A stretch of DNA of 43,071 bases. Origin: Bacteroidetes bacterium OLB10 (GTDB taxonomy: Bacteria > Bacteroidota > Bacteroidia > AKYH767-A > OLB10). The notes beneath the pieces were generated by a model, which saw only the letters and a program-made list of their open reading frames with translations, did not search any database and had not been told where the DNA came from. The stretch is taken from assembly GCA_001567275.1 (NCBI GenBank), contig LNBX01000005.1, positions 1 to 43,071 of the forward strand. Direction: 5' to 3'. The position numbers and the translations under genes are program-made. Of the stretch, positions 1-8,636 are shown one piece after another (position 1 is the first letter of the stretch; the number at the start of each line of letters is the position of its first letter).

Positions 1-2557
1 TTACTCCGGTTATATTTATTCCCGGATACCAGTGATAACTGGTTGCATTAGTTGCACTGGTACTTAAAGTATATGGCCCGTCTGTTGGGTTCGGACATAC
101 ACTTGTTGGTGCTCCCGTAATTGGATCGGGTTGTGAAGGAAGTGGATTTACAATTACATTTGTTGTATTGTCTGCGGTACATCCATTATCATCAGTAACA
201 GTAACAGTATAAGTTCCTGCTACAGGATTGCTCACTGATGGATTTTGTACAGAAGAAGTATAACCTCCGGGTCCTGACCATTGGTAACCCGTTATGGTTC
301 CATCTGATCCTGTACCATTAGAAGTAAGATTGAGTGTTGCATTGGCACAAACAGGTGAATTGCTTCCTGCACTTACTGCAAGTAAATCACAAACTCCAAG
401 AGTTGTAAGGTTAATCACATTGCTGTTGTCTGAAGTGTGTGTGCCATCAGTTGCACGAACACGGTAGTAATAAGTTGTACTTGCATTAAGTCCTGTAATG
501 TCAGAAAACAAACCACTCTCAGATTGATTATAAACTACATAATCACCTTCATAACCCGTTACAAACAAGTCATCCATTCGGCTTGTTCCTGCATTGGTTA
601 CAGTACTATTATTAACAGATGTATTACTGGTCATAATCCAACGTAAATAAACGCTGCTCTGATTATCACATTCAGCTGGAAGTGCCACGTTTGACAAAAC
701 CCCTGATGTAAAATCATTAGCTACTGTAACAGTTGCTCCTGAAACATCCGTCCATGTTCCACCAGCACCAATTTTATATTGTAATTTAAAATCGCGAGGT
801 CCTGTATTTGAAGAACGTTGTTTACTTGAAACTGTAAGGTCAAAGTAATTTTGAGTATTCACAATTACTTGCCAGTATTTTGTTCCCATACCGCCATCCC
901 ATCCTGTTGCAGTGGCCGCTTCAGTAGTAGCTCCGGCAACGTCAAAGGTGGGTGCATTAACACCGCCTTCTGTTGTAATAGTAGCCGAAAGATTAGCAAC
1001 ACTTCCTCCATCGGCTGTGGCATCATCAGGGTTATTAGGGAAATCCCAATATGCAATATCAGTACTTATAGGAGCAATAAAAGTGGGTGAGGTAGAAACA
1101 TCCAGAAAATAGCCTGTAGCTCCTGAAACAGCATTCCAGTTGGCACGAAAACTATGAATACCTATGTTGGTTGCTGCTGTAGCAACAGGGGCATCAATAT
1201 TAAGTGTGGTAAATGATTGCTCTGCACCATAGCTTGTACCACCACTGTTGGTTGCATAAGCATGATAATAGTAGGTAGTTCCTAATGTTAACCCACTGAG
1301 TGCAGATGAAAAATCAATTCCGGATAAATTTGTTGAAGAAACCGGTGTACCGCTACCATTGGCAAATCCCATGGTAGTGCTGTACTCAATTCCATAATCT
1401 ATCAATGATGAACATCCAATATCAGGGATGGTTCCTGCTACAGTAGCCGAATTTTGAGTGATAGAACTGCTGGAGCCTGAATTTGTTGTAGGTGCACTGT
1501 TTACTCCATTGGCTGAAGATACAACACAGTTTTCGGTAGATGCACCGCCTCCTGTAACTGCTATATTTCCGGCATAGCTTTGAACAAGGGTAGGGTTAAA
1601 CTTCACATATACGGTTGTGCTGCCAAGTGTTGGTGCTGTATATGGAAGATTTAGTGTTGAAGTATAAGTTCCGCCTGATGTCAAACAATAAGTAAATCCA
1701 CTCAATGCACTTACATCAACAGAGCTACCATCAAGGTCAGTACCCGAAACGGTAAAGCTCTCATAACTACTTGTGGTATTTATACAAACATTTCCGAACT
1801 GATTACTTAGAGTACCTACTGACAAATTTGGTACCGGAGAAGAACTGTATGATAAAGAAAAATCATCAATGCCGGTAACAGGCCTGCTACCACTACCTGA
1901 TGAACTTGATAATGCTACAATTCTTATCCAAACTGATCCATTATAATTATCAAGCGCAGAACCAAAATTCACTGTTACCGTTGTAGTTCCCCATGTTCCT
2001 TTAGATGTAGTTAATGTTGCAGGACTGGTGGTTGCAGTGGTAAAAGAACTTGGTGTTGTTCCAAATCCATAATCTACCAACCAAGTTGTAGTTCTTCCAG
2101 TACCGCTACCATCTAACGACATTAAATCAAAGCTTAAGCTAAAGCTGTTATATCCAAGAGTATTGGCAATTTGTAATACAAATGCAGCTCCCGGGTCACC
2201 AAAAGAACCTGTTTGTCTGACAGACAAGGCCCTGTCGGTATTATTGTTCTGAGTAGTAGTATTGTCAGAAGAAGTTGCAGGCGGGTTAGCCGAAGCACTA
2301 TTTTGAAACTGACCGGTAGTATTACTCCAAACTGTATTTGCTGTTACGAGCGTTTGAGTTGTTCCTAAATTTGAAGCTGTTGCACCGGTTCTTACTGTCC
2401 ATCCGGTTGGCAACCCTGATCCAATACTATTAAAGTCTTGTGTATAAGGAGACGACCCCAACGTAATTTGCGCCTTTGAAGTGTTAAAGGCAAACAGACA
2501 AAATACACCAAAAGCCATAACTGTCAGGCTTCGGAGAAATGTTAAATTTCTAATCAT
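1..2557 (-). CDS. Large secreted fibronectin type III-like surface protein (C-terminus outside window)
   Basis: My own reading of the minus strand from the ATG at 2557 is open to the left edge, 852 codons plus one base, so the gene is partial. It begins with a signal peptide (MIRNLTFL..., hydrophobic core, end near NTSKAQ) followed by a jelly-roll/MAM-like N-terminal region (start SSPYTQDFNSIG, 'TGIDDFSLSY' near residue 240). Later come fibronectin III-like modules with the typical 'ATGYFLDVSTSPTF' and 'LNASTTYYYRVRATDG' strands, and an Ig/PKD-like module rich in 'AGTYTVTVTDDNGCTA'. Composition is rich in Ser, Thr, Gly and Asn, as in secreted Bacteroidota proteins. Proteins of this build usually end in a T9SS sorting domain; that end is not in the window, so export by T9SS is inference. 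No catalytic motif seen; adhesion or a cell-surface role is a guess. Confidence 0.85.
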   Translation of the reverse strand, partial: MIRNLTFLRSLTVMAFGVFCLFAFNTSKAQITLGSSPYTQDFNSIGSGLPTGWTVRTGATASNLGTTQTLVTANTVWSNTTGQFQNSASANPPATSSDNTTTQNNNTDRALSVRQTGSFGDPGAAFVLQIANTLGYNSFSLSFDLMSLDGSGTGRTTTWLVDYGFGTTPSSFTTATTSPATLTTSKGTWGTTTVTVNFGSALDNYNGSVWIRIVALSSSSGSGSRPVTGIDDFSLSYSSSPVPNLSVGTLSNQFGNVCINTTSSYESFTVSGTDLDGSSVDVSALSGFTYCLTSGGTYTSTLNLPYTAPTLGSTTVYVKFNPTLVQSYAGNIAVTGGGASTENCVVSSANGVNSAPTTNSGSSSSITQNSATVAGTIPDIGCSSLIDYGIEYSTTMGFANGSGTPVSSTNLSGIDFSSALSGLTLGTTYYYHAYATNSGGTSYGAEQSFTTLNIDAPVATAATNIGIHSFRANWNAVSGATGYFLDVSTSPTFIAPISTDIAYWDFPNNPDDATADGGSVANLSATITTEGGVNAPTFDVAGATTEAATATGWDGGMGTKYWQVIVNTQNYFDLTVSSKQRSSNTGPRDFKLQYKIGAGGTWTDVSGATVTVANDFTSGVLSNVALPAECDNQSSVYLRWIMTSNTSVNNSTVTNAGTSRMDDLFVTGYEGDYVVYNQSESGLFSDITGLNASTTYYYRVRATDGTHTSDNSNVINLTTLGVCDLLAVSAGSNSPVCANATLNLTSNGTGSDGTITGYQWSGPGGYTSSVQNPSVSNPVAGTYTVTVTDDNGCTADNTTNVIVNPLPSQPDPITGAPTSVCPNPTDGPYTLSTSATNATSYHWYPGINITGV

Positions 2558-2937
2558 GATATTTGGTTTTTAAATGTTTACTAAAAAAGGTTCTGAAAAA
2601 CAGACCGACAAAATTAAGAGAAGAATTGACTTTTAAAAAAAATAATTTATGCAGATTTTTTAGCTTACTCCGATTATCCTTTGCGTTTGGATGAACAATA
2701 TTATCACACTGTTATTCATCGAATCTCTCAAAATTTAGTGGAATAATGATGATTAAAATGATTTTCTTACAATGGCTTAATGAAAAATTAAACTGTGCAA
2801 ATTAATAGTCTTCAGGTCTTATTTCATTATAATTATTCGATTGGAATAATCTTACATGGAGTAAAACCTTACAAATGTCATCAAACCATTTATGTGATTT
2901 AAAATATCTGTAATAGCGGCAATGGCTTTGCAGGTGT
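2558..2937. other. Intergenic region between divergent genes
   Basis: About 380 bases without a convincing gene, AT-rich. It holds the candidate promoter of the leftward surface-protein gene. The short minus-strand frame at 2802-3023 overlaps the better-supported rightward small gene and has no recognisable features. I saw no tRNA cloverleaf. Confidence 0.5.
2609..2616 (-). promoter_or_regulatory. Candidate -7 box of the large surface-protein gene
   Basis: On the minus strand the sequence TAATTTTG fits the Bacteroidota -7 consensus TAnnTTTG and lies about 50 bases upstream of the ATG at 2557. No convincing -33 TTG is seen at the right distance, so this rests on one box only. Confidence 0.4.
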
Positions 2938-3177
2938 ATGTCAAATTCAAAAACAAATAAATTTATGGACTTACTACTTGCAATTTTAATTTCAATGGGT
3001 GTTAACGTTACACCACATGACATCTGTAATAAAGAATGGCGTTATAAACATGCCAGTGAATTACAACAGGCACAAACGCAGCTTCATAACCTGCAGATTG
3101 AATCTTCCAATCCACACATATCACCGGGTAAGCGCTTAGGAGCAACTCCTGTGATTGTCGGCCCTGTTGGCAAATAG
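2938..3177 (+). CDS. Small hypothetical protein (79 aa)
   Basis: Not recognised. The product has a hydrophobic stretch at residues 10-22 (MDLLLAILISMGV), a charged middle (NKEWRYKHASELQQAQTQL, probably helical) and a Gly/Pro-rich C-terminus (SPGKRLGATPVIVGPVGK). An in-frame stop lies at 2914-2916, so the start must be at or after 2938; the second Met (2965) would shorten the hydrophobic N-terminus only slightly. Support for a real gene comes from ordinary codon use and a strong hairpin terminator 25 bases after the stop. It stands alone between two leftward genes. No function is proposed. Confidence 0.5.
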   Translation: MSNSKTNKFMDLLLAILISMGVNVTPHDICNKEWRYKHASELQQAQTQLHNLQIESSNPHISPGKRLGATPVIVGPVGK

Positions 3178-3201
3178 CATCTGACTCATCTTCCCATACA
3201 C

Positions 3202-3232
3202 AAAAGGCTTTCCAAATTGGAAAGCCTTTTTT
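3202..3232 (+). terminator. Rho-independent terminator
   Basis: A perfect 12-bp inverted repeat (3202-3213 with 3219-3230, left arm AAAAGGCTTTCC, 5-base loop) ends in a run of T on the plus strand. It fits termination of the 79-aa gene. The other strand has only four T after the stem, so it may also serve the convergent glnN gene, less strongly. Confidence 0.85.
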
Positions 3233-3286
3233 ATTTTCAGTTTATCAAATGTTGCTGAGCAATCTATGATAAAGCTGTTTTTCGAT

Positions 3287-5476
3287 TTAACGAATGGTTA
3301 CCAACTCTCTGTATTTTACAATTGGCCACATTTCATCATCAATAATCAGTTCCAGTTTATCAATGTGTTTGCGTATTACATCTAAGTAAGGTCTTACCTT
3401 ATCGCAATAAGCAAATGCTCTTTTGCGTACATCGGTAATTTTGTTTGCCTTTTTACGCTCTTCTATCATTTCGTCCACACCGGTTTGTATCTGAGTAATA
3501 TGATTACTGATATCGCGAATGAGTTTAAGTTGTGTACTGTAGCTATCTTCTTTAAGTCCGCAGTTCTGTAGTTTATTCACACATCCAGCCATAAAATTCT
3601 GATAGCGGAATGATGCAGGGATGATATGATTCTGTGCCAGATCGCCCATCACACGGCTTTCTATCTGAATTTTTTTAATGTAGGTTTCGAGCATGATTTC
3701 ATGACGCGCTTCTGCTTCGCGATGAGTGAAGATTCCGTTTTCTTCAAACAGTTTCAGCGACTTTGGTGATACATAAGCATCAAGCGCTTCAGGAGTGGTT
3801 TTAAGATTGGACAAACCTCTGCGTTTGGCTTCCTGTACCCACTCTTCACTGTATCCATTGCCTTCGAAACGGATGTTTTTTGTTTCAACAATATATTCAC
3901 GTAACACTCTTAAAATAGCTTCGTCTTTTTTAATGTTTTTGGCAATGAGTGCGTCCACTTCATTGCGGAAATGGCGAAGCTGGTCGGCAACAATGGTGTT
4001 GAGCACAACCATAGGTCCGCTGGTGTTTGCTGAGGATCCTACTGCACGGAACTCAAATTTATTACCTGTAAATGCAAATGGAGAAGTGCGGTTTCTGTCG
4101 GTATTGTCCAAAAGAATTTCAGGAATTTTACCTATATTTAATTTAAGAGCTGTTTTTTCTTCGATACTCATTTTGGTTGAGCCCACTTTTTTCTCAATGT
4201 CATCAAGTACACGGGTAAGCTGTGCTCCTAAGAAAACACTCATGATAGCAGGCGGTGCTTCATTGGCTCCTAAACGATGGTCGTTGGCAGCAGATGCTAT
4301 ACTTGCGCGAAGCAAATCGGCATGCTCATAAACTGCTTTAATTGTGTTTATGAAAAAAGTCAGAAACATCAGGTTCGACTTTGGATTACCGCCCGGAGAA
4401 AGCAGATTTTTTCCGGTATTGGTGCTCATGCTCCAGTTGTTGTGCTTGCCGCTGCCGTTGATGCCTGCATACGGTTTTTCATGAAACAATACTTTGAAGT
4501 TATGTCTGCGAGCCACTTTATCCATCAGGTCCATAAGCAGTTGGTTATGGTCAACAGCCAGGTTTATTTCTTCAAACAGCGGAGCACATTCAAACTGACA
4601 CGGTGCTACTTCATTGTGACGTGTTTTAAGAGGAATGCCTAATTTGTATGCTTCATTTTCGAAGTCATGCATAAATGCATTTACTCTTGAAGGTATGGAG
4701 CCGAAATAATGGTCTTCGAGTTGTTGTCCTTTGGCAGGAGCGTGACCAAACAAGGTACGTCCGGTAACTTCCATATCGGGGCGTGCATGAAATAATGCAG
4801 CATCTACCAGAAAATATTCCTGTTCAATACCAAGTGTAGGAATGATGCGGGTAATGTCTTTATCGAAATACTGTGCTACAGGCACAGCAGCCATGTTGAG
4901 TGCATGTACTGCTTTCAGTAATGGTGCTTTATTATCGAGTGTTTCACCGGTATATGAAACATAGATGGTAGGAATACAGAGTGTTTTTCCGTTCAGGCTC
5001 TCCATAATAAATGCCGGAGAACCGGGATCCCATGCTGTATAACCTCTGGCTTCAAAAGTATTGCGAATGCCCCCACTCGGGAAACTGCTGGCATCAGGCT
5101 CCTGTTGAACCAAAGAACCACCTGAGAAATGTTCGAAGGAATTTTCTCCTTCCATCTCGAAGAAGCTGTCATGCTTTTCGGCAGTAGTACCGGTAAGCGG
5201 CTGAAACCAGTGTGTGTAGTGTTTGGCACCATGGCTAATGGCCCATTCTTTCATTCCATGGGCTATTTCACCTGCAATTTTACGGTCAATTTTTTCGCCT
5301 GTTTCAATGGCAGCAATCACTGCCTTGTAGGCATTCTTGGGTAAGAACTTCAGCATAGCCTCGTTGTTGAAAACATTGATGCCAAAGTAGTCTGAGATTT
5401 TGTTGGAAGGTGCTTCCACCTTTACCGGAGGGCGTGAGTTCAGAGATTCGAGCGCACGAAAGCGAACATTGCTCAT
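3287..5476 (-). CDS. glnN: Glutamine synthetase type III
   Basis: Makes glutamine from glutamate, ammonia and ATP in the cytoplasm; central nitrogen assimilation. The 729-aa length is that of the large GSIII family (about 720-730 aa), much longer than GSI or GSII. Visible signatures are 'GIEQEYFLVD' (metal-binding Glu), 'NEVAPCQFECAPLFEE', 'INGSGKHNNWSMST' (ATP/glutamate loop), 'ANDHRLGANEAPP' and 'FEFRAVGSSANTS'. The ATG at 5476 gives the family's usual MSxxRFxALE start. It has its own promoter candidate and is transcribed alone. No PII or ammonium transporter gene is near. The long plus-strand frame at 3795-4331 is a shadow of this gene. Confidence 0.97.
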   Translation of the reverse strand: MSNVRFRALESLNSRPPVKVEAPSNKISDYFGINVFNNEAMLKFLPKNAYKAVIAAIETGEKIDRKIAGEIAHGMKEWAISHGAKHYTHWFQPLTGTTAEKHDSFFEMEGENSFEHFSGGSLVQQEPDASSFPSGGIRNTFEARGYTAWDPGSPAFIMESLNGKTLCIPTIYVSYTGETLDNKAPLLKAVHALNMAAVPVAQYFDKDITRIIPTLGIEQEYFLVDAALFHARPDMEVTGRTLFGHAPAKGQQLEDHYFGSIPSRVNAFMHDFENEAYKLGIPLKTRHNEVAPCQFECAPLFEEINLAVDHNQLLMDLMDKVARRHNFKVLFHEKPYAGINGSGKHNNWSMSTNTGKNLLSPGGNPKSNLMFLTFFINTIKAVYEHADLLRASIASAANDHRLGANEAPPAIMSVFLGAQLTRVLDDIEKKVGSTKMSIEEKTALKLNIGKIPEILLDNTDRNRTSPFAFTGNKFEFRAVGSSANTSGPMVVLNTIVADQLRHFRNEVDALIAKNIKKDEAILRVLREYIVETKNIRFEGNGYSEEWVQEAKRRGLSNLKTTPEALDAYVSPKSLKLFEENGIFTHREAEARHEIMLETYIKKIQIESRVMGDLAQNHIIPASFRYQNFMAGCVNKLQNCGLKEDSYSTQLKLIRDISNHITQIQTGVDEMIEERKKANKITDVRKRAFAYCDKVRPYLDVIRKHIDKLELIIDDEMWPIVKYRELVTIR

Positions 5477-5508
5477 AAAATGTGTTTTTGTTTAATGTTT
5501 ATGTGCTG

Positions 5509-5541
5509 CAAACATAAATCAAAAATACAGGGCTTGTCAAG
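5509..5541 (-). promoter_or_regulatory. Candidate glnN promoter (-7 and -33 boxes)
   Basis: On the minus strand TATGTTTG (5509-5516) matches TAnnTTTG, and CTTG (5538-5541) lies 21 bases upstream, within the spacing known for Bacteroidota sigma factor promoters. The box is about 33 bases upstream of the ATG. Confidence 0.55.
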
Positions 5542-5596
5542 TTTTTTTGCATTTTTTTTAACATGACCCCCTAAAAAATCGGGTTAATTGGTGAAA

Positions 5597-5923
5597 TTAT
5601 TCGATTTTTTGAGGTCTTGACACCGAATTTGAGGGGGGTGTGCCGGAAATTTCACTTTTTTGATCTGTCGGCACATTGATTTCTTCAGGCAGCGGCTTTT
5701 CAGTTTCTGAGATTTCTTTTTTTGCCACCGGAGGTGTTTTCATACTTTCTTCTATCTCACGTTGAACTCCATTCATGGCATCTTTAAACACGCGGCTGGC
5801 ACGTCCTAAACCACGGGCCAGGTCAGGAACTTTTTTGGAACCAAAAAAGAAAAGTACAAATACCAAAATAACCAACAACTCTCCGCCACCAAGATTATCA
5901 AGAAAAAGAAGCATGGATAACAT
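5597..5923 (-). CDS. tatA: Sec-independent protein translocase TatA/TatB-like subunit
   Basis: Membrane component of the twin-arginine translocation system, which exports folded proteins. The 108-aa product has a very short N-terminus, one membrane helix (about residues 11-28, [14 protein letters not shown]), then the hallmark [23 protein letters not shown] amphipathic helix with the FG hinge, and a charged, Pro/Glu/Lys-rich tail. The Glu in 'GGGELL' is the conserved polar residue of TatA. TatA and TatB cannot be separated by eye here; the single-copy TatA-type call is the usual one in this phylum. Two ATGs are possible (5923 and 5914); the second gives [14 protein letters not shown]. tatC is not in the window. 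Confidence 0.93.
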   Translation of the reverse strand: MLSMLLFLDNLGGGELLVILVFVLFFFGSKKVPDLARGLGRASRVFKDAMNGVQREIEESMKTPPVAKKEISETEKPLPEEINVPTDQKSEISGTPPSNSVSRPQKIE

Positions 5924-5939
5924 TTAACTTAATTTTGTG

Positions 5940-5947
5940 CAAAGGTA
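5940..5947 (-). promoter_or_regulatory. Candidate -7 box of tatA
   Basis: TACCTTTG on the minus strand fits TAnnTTTG, 17 bases upstream of the first tatA ATG (26 of the second). That short leader slightly favours the downstream ATG. No clear -33 box. Confidence 0.4.
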
Positions 5948-6057
5948 CAGTATTCAAAATGGGTTTTAGATTAAAGAATAAACATAGTTGTTGTTTTGAT
6001 TTATTTATTTGTATCCGAAACGTAGTTTTTGATTTTAGCAGATAAATTTTTTTCAGC

Positions 6058-6774
6058 ATGGAGACACCATTAAAAATTTCAACATCACTTCTGTTTCTCT
6101 CTGTATGGGTGGTGGCAGCTGCTTCGTGCAAACATGATATACCACAGATTAATATTCCACAGGCCGACAGCACCGTGTCTGCTTTTTGCAACAGCGATAC
6201 CGTATATTTTAAAAACACCGTTCAACCACTCATACAAACTGCCTGTGCCTACAGCGGATGCCATGATGCCGCTTCGCATGAAGATGATGTAATTCTCGAT
6301 ACATACACCAACATTATCAACACCGGAAAAGTGAAAGCCGGAAATCCTGACGACAGTAAACTCTATAAAGTTATTACTGAAACAGACTCTGATGATATCA
6401 TGCCGCCTCCACCCAATCAACCTCTGAGTGCTGCACAAATCAACATTATATATAACTGGATAATGCAGGGCGCAAAAAACAATGCATGCCTTCAGTGCGA
6501 CACCTTAAATGTTACTTATTCGCAAACCATAAAACCAATTATAGAAAGTCTTTGCAAAACCTGCCACAATCCGTATATGCTTTCGGGAAATCTGATACTG
6601 ACAACTTATGATGATGTGGCTGCCATAGCTGCCAATGGAAAGTTGGTTGGCACCATTACACATGCACCCGGATATGTAACCATGCCCGACTTTGCCGACT
6701 CTAACAAATATATCGGCCAATGCCAGATTAAACAAATTGTAAAATGGGTTAACGAAGGTTATCCTGATAATTAA
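6058..6774 (+). CDS. Lipoprotein with two cytochrome c-like domains
   Basis: The 238-aa product has a lipoprotein signal ending in AAASC (lipidated Cys at residue 24). Domain 1 carries CAYSGCH at 63-69, a CX4CH haem motif, with a candidate distal Met in DDIMPPPP (115). Domain 2 carries the standard CKTCH at 166-170 and YVTMPD (Met 209). Each domain ends in a 'I..WI..G' helix typical of these small cytochromes. It is probably anchored in the outer or periplasmic face of a membrane and moves electrons. Domain 2 resembles the next gene along its length, so the two look like duplicates. First gene of a co-directional module (next gene 6 bases on). Confidence 0.85.
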   Translation: METPLKISTSLLFLSVWVVAAASCKHDIPQINIPQADSTVSAFCNSDTVYFKNTVQPLIQTACAYSGCHDAASHEDDVILDTYTNIINTGKVKAGNPDDSKLYKVITETDSDDIMPPPPNQPLSAAQINIIYNWIMQGAKNNACLQCDTLNVTYSQTIKPIIESLCKTCHNPYMLSGNLILTTYDDVAAIAANGKLVGTITHAPGYVTMPDFADSNKYIGQCQIKQIVKWVNEGYPDN

Positions 6775-6780
6775 TGCAAC

Positions 6781-7149
6781 ATGAATAAAAAAATATATTT
6801 GCTCGTGGGCACATTCCTTGTAATGGCATTCAGCAGTTGCTACTATGATGTGGAAGATGAATTGTATCCGTCAACAAGTTGCGATACGACAAACGTAACT
6901 TACTCTGAGAGTGTGGCGCCTGTGCTTAAAAATTATTGTTACAGTTGCCACTCGGCAGCCATAGCCAATGGCAGTGTGGTGCTGGATAACTATCAGTCGG
7001 TAAAACAAGTGGCTGCAGACGGAAGACTTCTTGGAACGATTAACCATGAGAGTGGATATATTGCTATGCCGCAGGATCAGAACAAACTAAGCGATTGCGA
7101 TATCAGAAAAATAACTATATGGATAAATGATGGTATGCAGGATAATTAA
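6781..7149 (+). CDS. Mono-haem cytochrome c-like lipoprotein
   Basis: The 122-aa product has a lipoprotein signal with the lipobox at FSSC (Cys 20), one CYSCH haem c motif (53-57) and a candidate axial Met in GYIAMPQ (96). It matches the second half of the upstream gene: both share 'CDTxNVTYS', 'LLGTI/LVGTI.H..GY..MP' and a C-terminal 'C.I..I..W.N.G..DN'. Only 6 bases separate the genes, which suggests a tandem duplication and one transcript. Electron carrier is a family-based role; the partner is not known. Confidence 0.85.
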   Translation: MNKKIYLLVGTFLVMAFSSCYYDVEDELYPSTSCDTTNVTYSESVAPVLKNYCYSCHSAAIANGSVVLDNYQSVKQVAADGRLLGTINHESGYIAMPQDQNKLSDCDIRKITIWINDGMQDN

Positions 7150-7160
7150 ATGAAGAAAAT

Positions 7161-7719
7161 ATGTTAAGAATTTTTTTAATAATAATATCAGGAATGACAC
7201 TGAGCATGATTGCCTCTGCTCAATCCGTGTATATGACAAACACAGGCAAGGTGACTTTTTTATTCTAAAGCACCTCTTGAAGACATTGAAGCAACATCAA
7301 ATAAGGCTAACTGTATTGTGAACACTTCCAATGGTGAAGTACTTTCTATCATAGCCATTCGCACTTTTAAATTTGCAAAAGCGCTGATGGAAGAACACTT
7401 CAATGAGAAATATCTGGAAAGCGATAAGTATAAAGACGCCACCTTTAAAGGTAAAATTGCCGAAGCTCTTGTTACCAACAGAGACACTTCTTATAATGTA
7501 AACGTAACAGGCACCATGAAAATACATGGAGTGGAACAGCCTGCTTCTTATACAGCTGCATACAGCGTGAAAGGCGGAATGCCTTCGCTGGAAGGAAGTT
7601 TTAATATTGCGCTGAAGGATTATAATATTACCATTCCCAAGCTGGTAATTGAAAACATTGCCGAAGTAGTGAAGGTAACCTGTAAATTTGACCTTTCACC
7701 ATATCAAAAGAAAAACTGA
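7161..7719 (+). pseudogene. YceI-like secreted protein, frame broken by one T in a T6 run
   Basis: Starting at ATG 7161 the frame gives a signal peptide (MLRIFLIIISGMTLSMIASAQ) then SVYMTNTGKVTF and stops at 7266-7268. Dropping one T from the T6 run at 7256-7261 gives VTFYSKAPLEDIEA and joins directly to the open frame that runs to 7719. The joined protein has YceI-family features: 'GKVTFYSKAPLEDIEA', 'F.KALMEEHFNEKYLES..Y..A.FKGKI', 'V.GTM.IHGV', 'FNIAL.DY.I.IP'. YceI proteins are periplasmic lipocalin-like barrels. It may be a true pseudogene, a switchable tract or a consensus error; similar single-base faults in infB favour error. The stop overlaps the next start (TGATG). Confidence 0.8.
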
Positions 7720-8627
7720 TGAGAAATATACATACGGGAATGTTTATGAGAAAAGTACTGCTGACATGTGCAGTGTTGCTACCGTCTTATGCATTATTTG
7801 CGCAGGACGACCTTATGAAAATAATGGAACAACAAAACACCAAAACAAAAAAGGAAGAAGTTACTGCAACATTTAAATCAATAAGATTGATTAACGGCCA
7901 CGACATTGAAACCTGCAAACAGGGTGAGCTGCTGTTTACAGTGCAACATCGTTTTGGACAAATCAATCAGGGCTCCTATGAATTTTTCGGGCTTGACCAG
8001 GCAACCATGCGACTTGGATTTGATTACGGTGTATTCAACTGGCTTACGGTAGGTGTGGGAAGAAGTACTTTTGAAAAAATGTATGATGGATTTCTGAAAG
8101 CCAAATTACTGAAACAACGCAAAGGAGGAACACCGGTAACTATTACAGGCGTAAGTGCTATGCAGATAAACACACTGAGATTTTCGGACCCTGACCGAAA
8201 AAATTATTTTTCCTCAAGGCTGACATATTCACATCAGTTGCTGATAGCATCAAAAGTGTCTAACACTTTTTCGTTGCAACTCATGCCAAGTTATGTACAC
8301 CGCAATCTTGTGCCTACGGCATCTGAAAAAAATGATGTATTTGCACTGGGCGGTGGTGGTCGCATACGGCTATCGCGAAGCGTAAATTTCACTGCAGAAT
8401 ATTATTATGTTTTTCCGGGGCAGATATCATCAACTTATAAAAACTCACTTGCAGTAGGTTTTGATATAGAAACCGGTGGCCACGTTTTTCAGGTACATTT
8501 TACCAACTCACGCAGTATGGTGGAGAAAGGTTTTATTGCTGAAACAACAGGCGACTGGCTTGACGGAGGTATTCACTTTGGGTTTAATCTGAACCGGGTG
8601 TTTACGGTTTATACTCCAAAGGAGTGA
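7719..8627 (+). CDS. DUF5777-like outer-membrane beta-barrel protein
   Basis: The product (302 aa from 7719) has a signal peptide MRKVLLTCAVLLPSYALFAQ, then alternating hydrophobic/polar strands ending in an aromatic C-terminus, as in outer-membrane barrels. Motifs such as 'GELLFTVQHRFG', 'FGLDQATMRLGFDYG', 'VGVGRS' and 'HVFQVHFTNS' fit the DUF5777 family of Bacteroidota, which is commonly found beside haem c lipoproteins and YceI proteins. The ATG at 7719 overlaps the upstream stop and would allow translational coupling, but the signal peptide begins at the third Met (7746), which I think is the better start. Function unknown; last gene of the 6058-8627 module. Confidence 0.78.
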   Translation: MRNIHTGMFMRKVLLTCAVLLPSYALFAQDDLMKIMEQQNTKTKKEEVTATFKSIRLINGHDIETCKQGELLFTVQHRFGQINQGSYEFFGLDQATMRLGFDYGVFNWLTVGVGRSTFEKMYDGFLKAKLLKQRKGGTPVTITGVSAMQINTLRFSDPDRKNYFSSRLTYSHQLLIASKVSNTFSLQLMPSYVHRNLVPTASEKNDVFALGGGGRIRLSRSVNFTAEYYYVFPGQISSTYKNSLAVGFDIETGGHVFQVHFTNSRSMVEKGFIAETTGDWLDGGIHFGFNLNRVFTVYTPKE

Positions 8628-8636
8628 TAAAACTTT

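Noticed and set aside
437..1112. Short frames on both strands over the left end
   Set aside because: They are shadows of the large minus-strand surface-protein gene, which reads through without a stop.
3795..4331. 178-aa plus-strand frame inside glnN
   Set aside because: It lies wholly within the well-supported glnN gene on the other strand and shows no family motif or signal.
7256..7268. T TTT TTA as a programmed -1 frameshift site in the YceI-like gene
   Set aside because: A -1 slip leads to a frame that soon stops; the YceI domain lies in the +1 frame, so this heptamer cannot restore it.
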